Shown here: positions 17,470 through 26,469 of the stretch, in pieces
How positions within the stretch are numbered: position 1 is the first letter of the stretch
How the letters are laid out: each line of letters starts with the position of its first letter
Assembly: GCF_021404305.1 (NCBI RefSeq)
Contig: NZ_JABFTX010000002.1
Coordinates: 434,001-498,000 of the forward strand
Direction: 5' to 3'
From: Billgrantia ethanolica
Lineage (GTDB): Bacteria > Pseudomonadota > Gammaproteobacteria > Pseudomonadales > Halomonadaceae
DNA: 64,000 nt
Position numbers and translations under genes: made by a program
The notes under the pieces: generated by a model
Database searches by the model: none
What the model was told of the DNA's origin: nothing
What the model saw: the letters and a program-made list of their open reading frames with translations, nothing else

Positions 17470-18363
17470 TCATGCATTGCCCTGTCGCGCTTGGTCTTCC
17501 AGCAGTGTCACGATGGCGGCGCCATCGAGTTCGCCCTTGCCCTGGGCGATCAGCATGCTGTAGAGCGAGTTGGCCATGCCGGCCATGGGCATGGCGACGT
17601 TCAACGCATTGGCCGCGTCCTGCAGCATGTGCAGGTCCTTGAGGATCTGGCGCGCATAGCCGCGCGGCTCGAAGTCGTTCTCCACCATGCGTGGCAGCAG
17701 GTCGTTGAGCAGATTGCTGCCGGCATAGCCCGAGGAGAGCGCCTCGGGGATCTTGCTCACGTCGATGCCGAAGCGGTTGCCGAGGTTGCAGGCTTCGGCG
17801 ATCACGCAGTAGTTCGAGAGCACCAGCGCCTGGTTGATCAGCTTGGTGGCCTGGCCCGCCCCCACCTCGCCCATATGAGTGAACTGGCCGAGCCGCTCCA
17901 TGATCGGCGTTACGGCTGCGATGGCCTCTGTCGTGCCGCCTGCCATGATGGCCAGGCGACCTTCCGCGGCGGCGCCGGGCCCACCGGACACCGGGGCATC
18001 CACGAACGCCATGCCGTTGCGCCGCTCGAGCTCCGCTGCCAGGTGCCGGGTGGTTTCCAGCTCCGTGGTGGAGTGATCGACCACGACCTTGCCGCCGTCC
18101 TGAGCGACCTCGGCGATGCCGTTCTCCCCGAGTACCACCGCCTCCACGGCGGCGCTGGTGGTCACGCAGATCTGGATGAGATCGGCACGTGCGGCCACGG
18201 CGGCCGGCGAGTCGGCGATCTCGGCGCCGCGGGCTTTTGCCGCTTCGCAGTGAGCCGCTTCGATGTCGTAGCCGACCACGGCATAGCCTTCGTCGATCAG
18301 CCGCGACACGAAGCCGCTACCCATCTTGCCCAGTCCAATGAATCCTACGGTGGAAATCGTCAT
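17470..18363 (-). CDS. NAD(P)-dependent beta-hydroxyacid dehydrogenase
   Basis: 297 residues. N-terminal Rossmann motif VGFIGLGKMGSGFVSRL, substrate motif FVDAPVSGGPGAAAEGRL near residue 122 and catalytic Lys in GAGQATKLINQAL near residue 170 show the 3-hydroxyisobutyrate / tartronate-semialdehyde / L-threonate dehydrogenase family. In this operon an oxidation or reduction of a C4-C6 hydroxyacid, for example threonate-type or tartronate semialdehyde, is plausible. AAGGAG precedes the start. It lies 18 bases after the TRAP permease gene. A second family member lies at 25535, and their substrates probably differ. Confidence 0.88.
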   Translation of the reverse strand: MTISTVGFIGLGKMGSGFVSRLIDEGYAVVGYDIEAAHCEAAKARGAEIADSPAAVAARADLIQICVTTSAAVEAVVLGENGIAEVAQDGGKVVVDHSTTELETTRHLAAELERRNGMAFVDAPVSGGPGAAAEGRLAIMAGGTTEAIAAVTPIMERLGQFTHMGEVGAGQATKLINQALVLSNYCVIAEACNLGNRFGIDVSKIPEALSSGYAGSNLLNDLLPRMVENDFEPRGYARQILKDLHMLQDAANALNVAMPMAGMANSLYSMLIAQGKGELDGAAIVTLLEDQARQGNA

Positions 18364-18381
18364 GGTGAACTCCTTGCATTC

Positions 18382-19656
18382 TCAGCGCATGAAGCTTGGC
18401 AGCCACAGCACCAGGTCGGCGGCGAAGGTGATGATGGCCAAGGTGGCGACGAGCGGGATGTAGAAGGGGATCAGCGCTTTCAACAGCTGTCGCAGCGATA
18501 CCTTGGCGATGGATGAGACGAGGAACAACGAGAGGCCCATCGGCGGCGTCAGCAGGCCGATCATCAGGTTGAAGATGCACACGATACCCAGGTGCACGGG
18601 ATCGACGCCGGCGAGCACCATGGGGGGTGCCACGATCGGGACGATCAGCAGGGTCGCGGTGGTGGAATCCAGGAAGATCCCTGCCACCAGGAAGATGAGG
18701 TTGGCGATCAGCAGCAGGACCAGCGGCTCGTGGGAGATCTGCAGAATGAAGGTGGCGAAGCGCTGGGGGATCTGCTCCACGGAGAGTATCCAGCCGAACA
18801 TGGCTGCCGCCGCCACGATGATCAGTATGGCACTCGTCGTCCTGAGCGTGGCCAGCAGCGAGAACATGAGGTGCGACCAAGTGAGCTCCCGATAGAGAAC
18901 GGCGCTGATGAAGACGACGTAGGCTGCCGTTACCGCGGCCGCCTCCGTGGGGGTGAACAGGCCCATGAGCATGCCGGAGATCATCAGTACCGGGGCCAGC
19001 AGGGCGGGCAGGGCGGGGATCAGGGCACGATTGAGTTCGATCAGCGTCGGCCAGCGCTCGGCTCTCGGCATGTCGTGGCGCAGCGCCAGCAGGGCCGCAG
19101 TGATCATCAGCAGCACGATGCAGATCAGCGCCGGCACGATACCGGCAAGCAGCAGCTGAACGATCGAGACGCTGGTGACCGAGCCGTAGACGATCAGCGG
19201 GATGCTGGGCGGAAAGATGGGGCCGACCACCGCGGAAGAGGCCGTGACGGCGGCGGAGAAGGGCGCTCCGTAGCCGCGCTTCTTCATTGCTTCTATCTCG
19301 ATCTTGCCCAGCCCGCCGACGTCGGCAAGCGCGGCGCCCGACATGCCGGAAAAGATCAGACTGGAGAAGATGTTGACCTGAGCCAGCCCGCCCGGCGCCC
19401 GGCCCACCAGGGTATTGGCAAAATGAAAGATCCGGTCGGTGATGCCCGACTGGTTCATCAGGTTGCCGACGAAGATGAAGATGGGTACGGCTACCAGGGG
19501 GAAGCTGTCCAGGGCATAGGTGACTCGCTGCCCCATCAGGCCCAGTGGAAGGCCCTCGAGTAGCACGTAGATCGCAGAAGGAATCAGGATCGCATAGACG
19601 ACCGGAAAGCCGAGCAGAAAGAGAACGAGAAAGATGCCGAGGATGATCAAGCCCAT
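18382..19656 (-). CDS. TRAP transporter large permease, DctM type (system 1)
   Basis: 424 residues with about twelve hydrophobic segments, beginning MGLIILGIFLVLFLLGFPVVYAI. Family motifs are present: FPLVAVPIFIFVGNLMNQSGI, SGMSGAALADVGGLG, and the terminal PMGLSLFLVSSIAKV. It forms the ion-coupled channel of a sodium-driven TRAP importer together with the DctQ-like protein encoded just upstream (9 bases apart). With its binding protein it probably imports the acid sugar handled by the surrounding enzymes. Confidence 0.93.
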   Translation of the reverse strand: MGLIILGIFLVLFLLGFPVVYAILIPSAIYVLLEGLPLGLMGQRVTYALDSFPLVAVPIFIFVGNLMNQSGITDRIFHFANTLVGRAPGGLAQVNIFSSLIFSGMSGAALADVGGLGKIEIEAMKKRGYGAPFSAAVTASSAVVGPIFPPSIPLIVYGSVTSVSIVQLLLAGIVPALICIVLLMITAALLALRHDMPRAERWPTLIELNRALIPALPALLAPVLMISGMLMGLFTPTEAAAVTAAYVVFISAVLYRELTWSHLMFSLLATLRTTSAILIIVAAAAMFGWILSVEQIPQRFATFILQISHEPLVLLLIANLIFLVAGIFLDSTTATLLIVPIVAPPMVLAGVDPVHLGIVCIFNLMIGLLTPPMGLSLFLVSSIAKVSLRQLLKALIPFYIPLVATLAIITFAADLVLWLPSFMR

Positions 19657-19665
19657 GGAGGTGCC

Positions 19666-20133
19666 TTATACGCCGGAGTCGGATTTGTTATCGGTCGTGC
19701 TCGTGCCTTGCACAAGATGCACCAGGGCTGCGCCCAGGAGGCCAAGAACGGTGGTGCCGAAAAAGATCCAGTAAGGGATTTTCAGTACCGGGGTCGCCCT
19801 GTTGAAATTTGTCTGTACGGTGGTGGCGGCGGAGTAGGCAACGAACAGGCAGATGATGATGGAGGCCACCATGATCAGCCGGTTCAGCCATCGTCTCGGC
19901 ATTACCGGAAGGGAGTCGCGCAGCTCCGCCATCTGTATGTTCTCGCCGCTGGCGATGACCAGCGGGTAGGATGAAAAGACGAGGCAAATCAAGAGAAAGC
20001 GCGTCAGCTCGCCGGAGCCGGGGATCGAGGTACCGAGCAGGTCACGAGAAAGCACTTGCAGGAACGGGACCAGGATCATGCCGGCGAGAAGCAAGGCGCA
20101 GAAGATCTCGAGCCATTTTTGTCCGTATCTCAT
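19666..20133 (-). CDS. TRAP transporter small permease, DctQ type (system 1)
   Basis: 155 residues with four hydrophobic segments and the usual N-terminal MRYGQKWLEIFCALLLAGM. It carries the short DctQ pattern SGELTRFLLICLVFSSYPLVIASGENIQM. It partners the large permease. It is separated from the binding-protein gene by 86 bases containing a hairpin (CCGGCGAG/CTCGCCGG, 20156-20183). Confidence 0.9.
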   Translation of the reverse strand: MRYGQKWLEIFCALLLAGMILVPFLQVLSRDLLGTSIPGSGELTRFLLICLVFSSYPLVIASGENIQMAELRDSLPVMPRRWLNRLIMVASIIICLFVAYSAATTVQTNFNRATPVLKIPYWIFFGTTVLGLLGAALVHLVQGTSTTDNKSDSGV

Positions 20134-20155
20134 TTTTCACCCGTCTGGTCATGTT

Positions 20156-20183
20156 CCGGCGAGAGGCCATTGCCCCTCGCCGG
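20156..20183 (-). promoter_or_regulatory. Intercistronic hairpin after the TRAP binding-protein gene
   Basis: CCGGCGAG (20156-20163) pairs with CTCGCCGG (20176-20183), with AGG/CCC extending the stem by a partial match. It has no T-run and lies between binding-protein and permease genes, so it may stabilise the upstream mRNA or reduce read-through. Confidence 0.6.
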
Positions 20184-20219
20184 TGTATGGGTAGCTGGGT
20201 AGATGCTCTAGCTGGACCG

Positions 20220-21212
20220 TTACTCCACTTCCCCGATCATCTCGATGTAGGGCTCGAAATTGGGATAGTCGCGGTTGATCTGTGCCAGCACCTGCTCGCG
20301 GAAGGCATCGATATCCAAGCCATCCTCTTCGGTGATGATGGTCATGCCGCGCTGCGTCAGCTCCTCGATGAGTTCCTCTTCGGTCTCCTGCGCCCAGCGC
20401 AGCGACTCTTCCGCCTTTTCCGTCAGCACGTTGGTGATGGCCTCCTGGTATTCCTCGTCCAGGGACTGCCATACGTTCTCGTTGATGAAGACGGCGAGGA
20501 TGGAGTGCATGTGGCCGGTCATGGAAACATGCGACTGCACTTCGTGCAGGTTGTCGGAGCGGATCATGGTCAAGGGGTTTTCCTGACCCACGACCAGTCC
20601 TGTCATCAGGGAGGTGGGAAGCTCCGAGACTTCTACCGGGGTGGGGTCGGCGCCAAAGCCCCGAACCATGGAGATCCAGATGTCGAGCGGTACGGCACGA
20701 AACGGCTTGCCCGCCAGATCGTCGGGAGACTCCACGGGGAAGTTGGCCGTGATGTGGCGAGCGCCGCGGTACATCCTGCCGATGATGCGCATGCCGGCCT
20801 CTTCGATCAGCTGCTCGTTCATTTCGCTGATGACCGGTGAGGTGGGGTCCGTGGCCCTGAGCGCATGCTCCGCATCGCGATAGATGAAGGGCGCGTTGAA
20901 CACGGCGATGTCCGGTACGGATTGCGCCAGGGAGGCGAACTCGTGATGGGCCATGGAAATGGAACCCAGCGAGACGCCATCCACCATCTCCGCTACGCCG
21001 CCCAGCTGGCTGGCAGGGAAGATGGTGATGCTGACACCGCCGTTGGTGGCTTCCTCGATGGCGGCGGAGGCTTCCGAGGCGAAGCGGGTTTGTGCATCGC
21101 CTTCCGCGCCGACGTGGGCGTAACGCAGCGTGGTGGCGGAGACGGAGGCGGAGGCAAGCCCAAGGACAAAGACTGCCGCAAGGGTGAGTGGGAACCGGTG
21201 TTTGAGCGTCAT
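20220..21212 (-). CDS. TRAP transporter binding protein, DctP type (system 1)
   Basis: 330 residues from the ATG at 21212 (MTLKHRFPLTLAAVFVLG), giving a good signal peptide that ends in VSA near residue 26; the upstream extension is not signal-like. DctP features include LRYAHVGAEGDAQTRFA at the mature start and the ligand-clamping arginine region KPFRAVPLDIWISM, with GLVVGQENPLTMI late. The ligand is a carboxylate. The 5' leader holds the operator at 21296 and an odd palindrome CCTGGGCC-T-GGCCCAGG (21250-21266). It heads the unit DctP-DctQ-DctM-dehydrogenase-amidohydrolase. Confidence 0.92.
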   Translation of the reverse strand: MTLKHRFPLTLAAVFVLGLASASVSATTLRYAHVGAEGDAQTRFASEASAAIEEATNGGVSITIFPASQLGGVAEMVDGVSLGSISMAHHEFASLAQSVPDIAVFNAPFIYRDAEHALRATDPTSPVISEMNEQLIEEAGMRIIGRMYRGARHITANFPVESPDDLAGKPFRAVPLDIWISMVRGFGADPTPVEVSELPTSLMTGLVVGQENPLTMIRSDNLHEVQSHVSMTGHMHSILAVFINENVWQSLDEEYQEAITNVLTEKAEESLRWAQETEEELIEELTQRGMTIITEEDGLDIDAFREQVLAQINRDYPNFEPYIEMIGEVE

Positions 21213-21295
21213 GGTGGACCTCGTTGTTGTTGTAGGACGGGTGCCGTGGCCTGGGCCTGGCCCAGGACGCGGGCGTGCCTTCAAGGTGCTGATGT

Positions 21296-21313
21296 TATTA
21301 TGAACTCATAATT
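21296..21313. promoter_or_regulatory. Acid-sugar regulon operator, near-perfect copy
   Basis: TATTATGA-AC-TCATAATT, 15 of 16 arm positions of AATTATGA-NN-TCATAATT, about 84 bases upstream of the TRAP 1 binding-protein start. On the minus strand the outer flank AATG also matches the copies at 27522 and 33059. Confidence 0.75.
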
Positions 21314-21359
21314 CATTATTTTTACATATACTTTCGTCTACTCCTATCTGTCGATTGGG

Positions 21360-22376
21360 CTAGGTGCCGCGGTTGTGCGCATGGTGCTTCCCCATGCGGC
21401 AGGCGATGGCGAAGGCGTGGCGCATGGCCTCGACGCTGGCCTTGCCCTGGCCGACGATGTCGAAGGCGGTGCCATGGGCCGGGGTGGTGATGGGAATCGG
21501 CAACCCGCCCTGGACGGTGACGCCGCGCTCGAAGCCCAGCAGCTTGAGGGCAATCTGTCCCTGGTCGTGGTACATGGTGACGACGGCGTCGAACTCGCCG
21601 TCGCGGGCGCGGCGAAAGAGGGTATCGGCGGGGAAGGGGCCCTGGGCCGGATAGCCGGCGGCGACGCAGGCCTCGACGGCCGGCGCGATGACGTCGATCT
21701 CCTCGCGACCGCAGGTGCCGCCCTCGCCGGCGTGGGGGTTGATCGCCGCCACGGCGATGCGTGGCTGCGCCACACCCGCTGCCATCAGGGCGTCGTGGAT
21801 CAGGCGGGTGGCGTTCAGGATGCGCTCCGGCGTGACGTAGCGGGCGGCCTCGCTGAGCGGCACATGGGAGGAGATGCGTGAGGTCCAGAGGCTGCCGAGG
21901 GTGTTGAACTCGCACACCTCGCCGGACACCTTGAGGTATTCGGCGAAGAAGTGCAGCTCATCCTCATGGCGCAGTCCGCCCTGCTTCATGGCCAGCTTGT
22001 TGAGCGGCGCGAAGCAGATGGCATCGATGCGTCCCGCCTGGGCGGCGTCCAGGCAGTGGGCCAGCACCTTCAGCACCGAGGCGCCGCAGGCGGCATCGAC
22101 CCGGCCGAACTCGACCACCTCTGGCCGGATGGTGTCCAGCGGCAGCAGTACGGGGCCGGCCTGGCCGCGGGCCTGCTCCCAGGAGGCGATCTCGGGCAGC
22201 GTGAGCGCGGTGCCGGCCACCCGCTGGCCTTCCTGCCACAGCCAGGGGTCGCCCACTACCACGACGTCGGCTCCATCGATTGCCTGACGCTCGGCCAGCA
22301 GCTTGGCGACCAGCTCGGGGCCGATGCCCGCCGGGTCGCCCAGAGGTACGGCGATGCAGGGTCTTGCGTGGGTCAT
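21360..22376 (-). CDS. pdxA2: PdxA2-type 4-phosphate dehydrogenase
   Basis: 338 residues with AAGGAG upstream of the ATG. The PdxA fold is shown by the N-terminal AVPLGDPAGIGPELVAKL and three metal-binding histidines in SSHVPLS, AINPHAGE and YHDQGQ. Vitamin B6 PdxA oxidises 4-phosphohydroxy-threonine, but copies within sugar-acid operons (PdxA2) oxidise D-threonate or D-erythronate 4-phosphate to dihydroxyacetone phosphate. The operon context favours the catabolic role. The DUF1537 kinase that normally makes its substrate is not in this window, so its true substrate is uncertain. It is 22 bases from the fucD stop. Confidence 0.85.
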   Translation of the reverse strand: MTHARPCIAVPLGDPAGIGPELVAKLLAERQAIDGADVVVVGDPWLWQEGQRVAGTALTLPEIASWEQARGQAGPVLLPLDTIRPEVVEFGRVDAACGASVLKVLAHCLDAAQAGRIDAICFAPLNKLAMKQGGLRHEDELHFFAEYLKVSGEVCEFNTLGSLWTSRISSHVPLSEAARYVTPERILNATRLIHDALMAAGVAQPRIAVAAINPHAGEGGTCGREEIDVIAPAVEACVAAGYPAQGPFPADTLFRRARDGEFDAVVTMYHDQGQIALKLLGFERGVTVQGGLPIPITTPAHGTAFDIVGQGKASVEAMRHAFAIACRMGKHHAHNRGT

Positions 22377-22398
22377 CTTGGGTCTCCTTCGCAGTGGG

Positions 22399-23703
22399 TC
22401 AGCCGTCCTGCCAGGCGGCGCCGTCCGGGTAGAGGTGTCGCGACAGCGACTCGGGGTGGAGGCTGATGCTGTAGCCGGGCGCGGTCGGCACCTGATAGCG
22501 GCCGTTGCGGATCGTCACGGGGTGCAAGAAGTGCTCATGCAGATGATCGACGTACTCGAGGATGCGCCCCTCGAGGGAGCCCGAAACGGCGATATAGTCG
22601 AACAGCGAGACGTGCTGCACGTACTCGCAGAGCCCGACGCCGCCGGCGTGGGGGCAGACCGGCACGCCATGCTTGGCGGCCAGCAGCAGCACCACGATGA
22701 CCTCGTTCAGCCCGCCAAGACGGGCGGCGTCGACCTGGCAGTAGTCGAGGGCGCCGGCCTGCAGCAGCTGCTTGAACATCACCCGGTTGTGACAGTGCTC
22801 GCCGGTGGCCACCCCGATCGAGCCCAGCCGGCGGCGGATCTCGGCGTGGCCGAGGATGTCGTCGGGGCTGGTCGGCTCCTCGATCCACAGCGGATCGAAT
22901 TCGGCCAGCCGGCGCATGTTGGCGATCGCCTCGTCGACGTCCCACATCTGGTTGGCATCCATCATCAGGGCGCGTTCCCAGCCGATCTCCTCGCGCAGGA
23001 TCTGGGCGCGGCGGCGGTCCTCCTCCAGGTTGCCGCCCACCTTCTGCTTGAAGTGCGTCCAGCCTTCGGCCAGCGCCTCGCGCGCCAGGCGCCGCACCTT
23101 GTCGTCGTCGTAGCCGAGCCAGCCGGCCGAGGTGGTATAGGCCGGGTAGCCCTGCTCGCGCATCTCCCGCTCACGGTCGGCGCGGCCGGCGGCATTGCGC
23201 CGGAGCAACCCTAGCGCTTCCTCGGGCGTCAGGGCGTCGGTGACGAAGCGGAAGTCTAGGCAGCGGATCAGCTGCTCGGGGGGCATGTCGACCAGCAGCT
23301 TCCACACCGGCTTGCCTTCCGTCTTGGCCCACAGATCCCAGACGGCGTTGACGATGGCCGCCGTGGCCAGGTGGATCGCGCCCTTTTCCGGCCCGATCCA
23401 GCGCAGCTGGCTGTCGCCGCTGGTCAGCTCGCGCCAGAAGCGGCCCATCTCGGTGGTGATGTCGTCGAGCCGGCGACCCTCGATCAGATAGGCCAGCGAC
23501 TCGACGGCCTTGACGCAGATTTCGTTACCGCGGCCGATGGTGAAGGTCAGGCCGTGGCCGCTGAGCCCGTTTCCGGCATCGGTGTGCAGGGTGACGTAGG
23601 TGGCAGAGTAGTCCGGTGCCGCGTTCATGGCATCGGAGCCGTCCAGCGAGCGCGAGGTAGGAAAGCGGATGTCCTGAACCTCGAGGCGGGTGATGGTGGT
23701 CAT
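22399..23703 (-). CDS. fucD: L-fuconate dehydratase (enolase superfamily)
   Basis: 434 residues starting MTTITRLEVQDIRFPTSR; the open frame runs 16 codons further but the conserved family start is here. Enolase-superfamily ligands are visible: FKQKVGG (KxK acid/base), MMDANQMWD (Asp), WIEEPTSPDD (Glu), GEHCHNR (Glu), and catalytic His in CPHAGGVGL. The characteristic residues match FucD of Xanthomonas and human ENOSF1 closely. It removes water from L-fuconate to give 2-keto-3-deoxy-L-fuconate. A related acid such as D-arabinonate or L-galactonate could also be accepted. It heads a fucD-pdxA2 unit. Confidence 0.9.
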   Translation of the reverse strand: MTTITRLEVQDIRFPTSRSLDGSDAMNAAPDYSATYVTLHTDAGNGLSGHGLTFTIGRGNEICVKAVESLAYLIEGRRLDDITTEMGRFWRELTSGDSQLRWIGPEKGAIHLATAAIVNAVWDLWAKTEGKPVWKLLVDMPPEQLIRCLDFRFVTDALTPEEALGLLRRNAAGRADREREMREQGYPAYTTSAGWLGYDDDKVRRLAREALAEGWTHFKQKVGGNLEEDRRRAQILREEIGWERALMMDANQMWDVDEAIANMRRLAEFDPLWIEEPTSPDDILGHAEIRRRLGSIGVATGEHCHNRVMFKQLLQAGALDYCQVDAARLGGLNEVIVVLLLAAKHGVPVCPHAGGVGLCEYVQHVSLFDYIAVSGSLEGRILEYVDHLHEHFLHPVTIRNGRYQVPTAPGYSISLHPESLSRHLYPDGAAWQDG

Positions 23704-23807
23704 GGCGACAATTCCAGCAAGGTCTAAGAGAAGTAAAGATTTGTTGTCCAACCCAGCCTGGCGGCCAATTCAATAACCTGCCAATCGTTTTTTTCGTATC
23801 TACGTTA

Positions 23808-23821
23808 ACCAGAGGTTATCG
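23808..23821. promoter_or_regulatory. Short inverted repeat in the fucD/aldehyde dehydrogenase divergent region
   Basis: AACC-AGA-GGTT centred at 23812 is a short palindrome with flanking T and A (TAACCAGAGGTTA). The word GGTTATC recurs in front of the LysR gene at 26492-26498, so this might be a LysR-type site. The repeat is short, and chance is not excluded. Confidence 0.3.
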
Positions 23822-23897
23822 ATTCGCGCTACAGGGCCTGCCATGGCCCTCGAGGATGCGGCGCGTCCAGGTTCCTGTCGACGAAAGTATGATTCTT

Positions 23898-23915
23898 AAT
23901 TTTGGATTCATAATT
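23898..23915. promoter_or_regulatory. Acid-sugar regulon operator, degenerate copy
   Basis: AATTTTGG-AT-TCATAATT matches 14 of 16 arm positions. It lies about 195 bases upstream of fucD and about 90 bases upstream of the aldehyde dehydrogenase gene, within their 300-base divergent region, and could control both. Confidence 0.65.
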
Positions 23916-23941
23916 CAAAGTTCAGGATCATTCTACGTCAG

Positions 23942-23986
23942 ACAGTCCGTGATTAAACAGTCCGTGGTCAGACAGCCCGCGATGTG
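23942..23986 (+). repeat. Three imperfect 15-base tandem repeats before the aldehyde dehydrogenase gene
   Basis: ACAGTCCGTGATTAA, ACAGTCCGTGGTCAG and ACAGCCCGCGATGTG follow each other without gaps, ending directly at the GAGAGGAGG ribosome site. They lie in the probable 5' leader. Confidence 0.65.
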
Positions 23987-24003
23987 AGAGGAGGCAGGAG
24001 AAG

Positions 24004-25533
24004 ATGCGCGAGGACATGGGAAGCGAGAATAGGGGAGACGAAGACATTGGAGAAAAGCGCAGCGCGACCGGCGGTCGGCAGCCGCAGCTGCAGGACCCGG
24101 CGCTGTTCAGGCAGCACGCCTACATCGACGGAAGCTGGGTCGATGCCAGCGACGAGGCGATCATCGAGGTGGTCGATCCGGCCAGCGACACGCGGCTGGG
24201 CAGCGTACCCCGCCTGACCCAGGCCCAGGTGCGAGAGGCCATCGAGGCGGCCGACCGCGCCCTGCCGCAATGGAAGGCCAGGACCGCCAAGGAGCGAGCC
24301 GCCATCCTGCGGCGCTGGTACGAGCTGTGCATGGCCCATCAGGAGGATCTGGCCCGTATCCTGACCCTGGAGCAGGGCAAGCCGCTGGCCGAAGCCCGGG
24401 GCGAGATCGCCTACGGCGCCGCCTTCATCGAGTGGTTCGCGGAGGAGGCCAAGCGGATCTACGGCGACGTCATCCCGGCCCATGCCGGAGATCGCCGCAT
24501 CGTGGTCACCAAGGAGCCGGTCGGCGTGGTGGCCGCCATCACGCCCTGGAACTTCCCCAACGCGATGATCACCCGCAAGGCCGCCGCCGCCATGGCGGCC
24601 GGCTGCACGGTGGTGGTCAAGCCGGCATCCAGCACGCCTTTCTCGGCGCTGGCCCTGGCCGAGCTGGCCGAGCGTGCCGGCGTGCCCCGGGGCGTGCTCA
24701 ACGTGGTGACCGGCAGTGCCCGTACGGTGGGCGACGAGCTGACCGCCAACCCGCTGGTACGCAAGCTCTCCTTCACCGGTTCCACCGAGGTGGGCAAGGT
24801 GCTGCTTGCCGCCTGTGCCCAGACGGTCAAGAAGGTCTCCATGGAGCTGGGTGGCAACGCGCCCTTCATCATCTTCGATGACGCCGATCTCGATCAGGCG
24901 GTGGCCGGGGTGATGGCGTCCAAGTTCCGCAACACCGGCCAGACCTGCGTGTGCGCCAACCGCATCTTCGTCCACGAGCGGATCTACGATGCCTTCGCCG
25001 AGCGCCTCGCCCAGGCGGTGGCGGCGCAGCGGGTCGGCAATGGCCTCGAGGAGGGGGTGACCCTGGGGCCGCTGATCGACCCGGCCGCGGTGACCAAGGT
25101 CGAGGAGCACATCGCCGATGCCCGCGAGCGCGGGGCCAGCGTCTACCTGGGCGGGCAGCGACATGCGCTGGGCGGCAACTTCTTCGAGCCGACGATTCTC
25201 ACCGACGTCACCAGCGATGCGCGGCTGATGAACGAGGAGACCTTCGGTCCCGTGGCGCCGCTGCTGCGCTTCAGCGACGAGCAGGAGGTGGTGCGCCTGG
25301 CCAACGATACCCCCTACGGCCTGGCCAGCTACTTCTATACCCGCGACGTAGGCCGGGTGTGGCGGGTGGCCGAGGCCCTGGAGTGCGGCATCGTGGGCAT
25401 CAACGAAGGCATCATCTCCAGCGAGCTGGCCCCGTTCGGCGGCGTCAAGGAGTCCGGTATCGGGCGGGAGGGCTCCAAGTACGGCATCGAGGACTACATC
25501 GAAATCAAGTATCTCTGCATGGGTGGGTTGTGA
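24004..25533 (+). CDS. NAD(P)-dependent aldehyde dehydrogenase (GabD-like)
   Basis: 509 residues. It has [14 protein letters not shown] (cofactor), [10 protein letters not shown] with the general-base Glu, and the catalytic Cys at residue 315 in GQTCVCANR; the terminal [16 protein letters not shown] is typical of succinate-semialdehyde / alpha-ketoglutarate-semialdehyde dehydrogenases. About 27 extra N-terminal residues precede the usual [15 protein letters not shown] start, so a later start is possible, but AGGAGG sits before this ATG. It probably oxidises an aldehyde from acid-sugar breakdown (a semialdehyde or lactaldehyde). It is followed immediately by a beta-hydroxyacid dehydrogenase. 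Confidence 0.9.
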   Translation: MREDMGSENRGDEDIGEKRSATGGRQPQLQDPALFRQHAYIDGSWVDASDEAIIEVVDPASDTRLGSVPRLTQAQVREAIEAADRALPQWKARTAKERAAILRRWYELCMAHQEDLARILTLEQGKPLAEARGEIAYGAAFIEWFAEEAKRIYGDVIPAHAGDRRIVVTKEPVGVVAAITPWNFPNAMITRKAAAAMAAGCTVVVKPASSTPFSALALAELAERAGVPRGVLNVVTGSARTVGDELTANPLVRKLSFTGSTEVGKVLLAACAQTVKKVSMELGGNAPFIIFDDADLDQAVAGVMASKFRNTGQTCVCANRIFVHERIYDAFAERLAQAVAAQRVGNGLEEGVTLGPLIDPAAVTKVEEHIADARERGASVYLGGQRHALGGNFFEPTILTDVTSDARLMNEETFGPVAPLLRFSDEQEVVRLANDTPYGLASYFYTRDVGRVWRVAEALECGIVGINEGIISSELAPFGGVKESGIGREGSKYGIEDYIEIKYLCMGGL

Positions 25534-25534
25534 C

Positions 25535-26431
25535 ATGAGCGACACGCAGTCGAAACAGCGAGTGGGCATGATCGGCATCGGCCTGATGGGCCACGGCATC
25601 GCCACCAACGTCCAGCGCGCCGGCTGGCCGCTGGCCTTTCTCGAGCACCCCGGCAACCAGCCAGTTGCTGCATTGCTCGAGAACGGGGCGCAGGCATTCG
25701 CCACGGGGGCGGAGCTGGCCCGGCATGCCGACGTCATCATTCTCTGCGTGACCGGCTCGCCCCAGGTCGAGGAGGTGCTGCTGCGCGAGGATGGTGTGCT
25801 GCAGGGGCTCAGGCCCGGTAACGTGATCATCGACTGCTCCACGGCGATTCCCAGCTCGACGCTGCGCATTGCCGAGGCGGTGGCGGAGGCGGGCGGACGC
25901 TTTCTCGACGCCCCCATGACGCGCACGCCCAAGGAGGCCGCCGAGGGGCGGCTCAATCTGCTGGTGGGGGGCGATGCCGAGCTGTTCGCGGCGCAGCGGC
26001 CGCTGCTCGAGAGCTTCGCCGAGAACATCACCCATGCCGGCCCGGTGGGTGCCGGCCATCAGCTCAAGCTGCTGCACAACTTCGTCTCGGTGGGGTTCTC
26101 CACCGTGCTGGCCGAGGCGGCGGCATGCGCCGAGCGGGGCGGCATCGACCCGGAGGTCTTCGTCGACGTGCTGGCCAAGGGCGGCGGGGCGGGCACCGTG
26201 CTCGAGCGGCTGCGGCCCTACATTCAGGAGCGCGATACCTCGGGCTTCCGTTTCAGCATCGCCAACGCCCACAAGGATCTCGGCTACTACCTGGCCATGG
26301 CCGGCGACCTGGGGGCGGCGAAGGTGGCCGCGGCGGGTATCGACGAGGTGCTGGGGCAGGCCGAGGCGGCGGGGCATGCCCAGGCCACGCTCCCCGAACT
26401 GATCGGTCTGCTCGGCAGTCACGACGCCTGA
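25535..26431 (+). CDS. NAD(P)-dependent beta-hydroxyacid dehydrogenase, second paralogue
   Basis: 298 residues starting 1 base after the previous stop. Rossmann motif VGMIGIGLMGHGIATNV; substrate loop FLDAPMTRTPKEAAEGRL, where TRTPKEA replaces the usual SGG; catalytic Lys in GAGHQLKLLHNFVS near residue 174. Changes in the substrate loop set it apart from the paralogue at 17470 and are typical of poorly characterised family members. Co-transcription with the aldehyde dehydrogenase suggests they act on successive intermediates: alcohol to semialdehyde to acid, or the reverse. Confidence 0.85.
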   Translation: MSDTQSKQRVGMIGIGLMGHGIATNVQRAGWPLAFLEHPGNQPVAALLENGAQAFATGAELARHADVIILCVTGSPQVEEVLLREDGVLQGLRPGNVIIDCSTAIPSSTLRIAEAVAEAGGRFLDAPMTRTPKEAAEGRLNLLVGGDAELFAAQRPLLESFAENITHAGPVGAGHQLKLLHNFVSVGFSTVLAEAAACAERGGIDPEVFVDVLAKGGGAGTVLERLRPYIQERDTSGFRFSIANAHKDLGYYLAMAGDLGAAKVAAAGIDEVLGQAEAAGHAQATLPELIGLLGSHDA

Positions 26432-26469
26432 CGGCGGCTAAGGCGTGGTTGCTCCCGCTGGCAGCGGCG

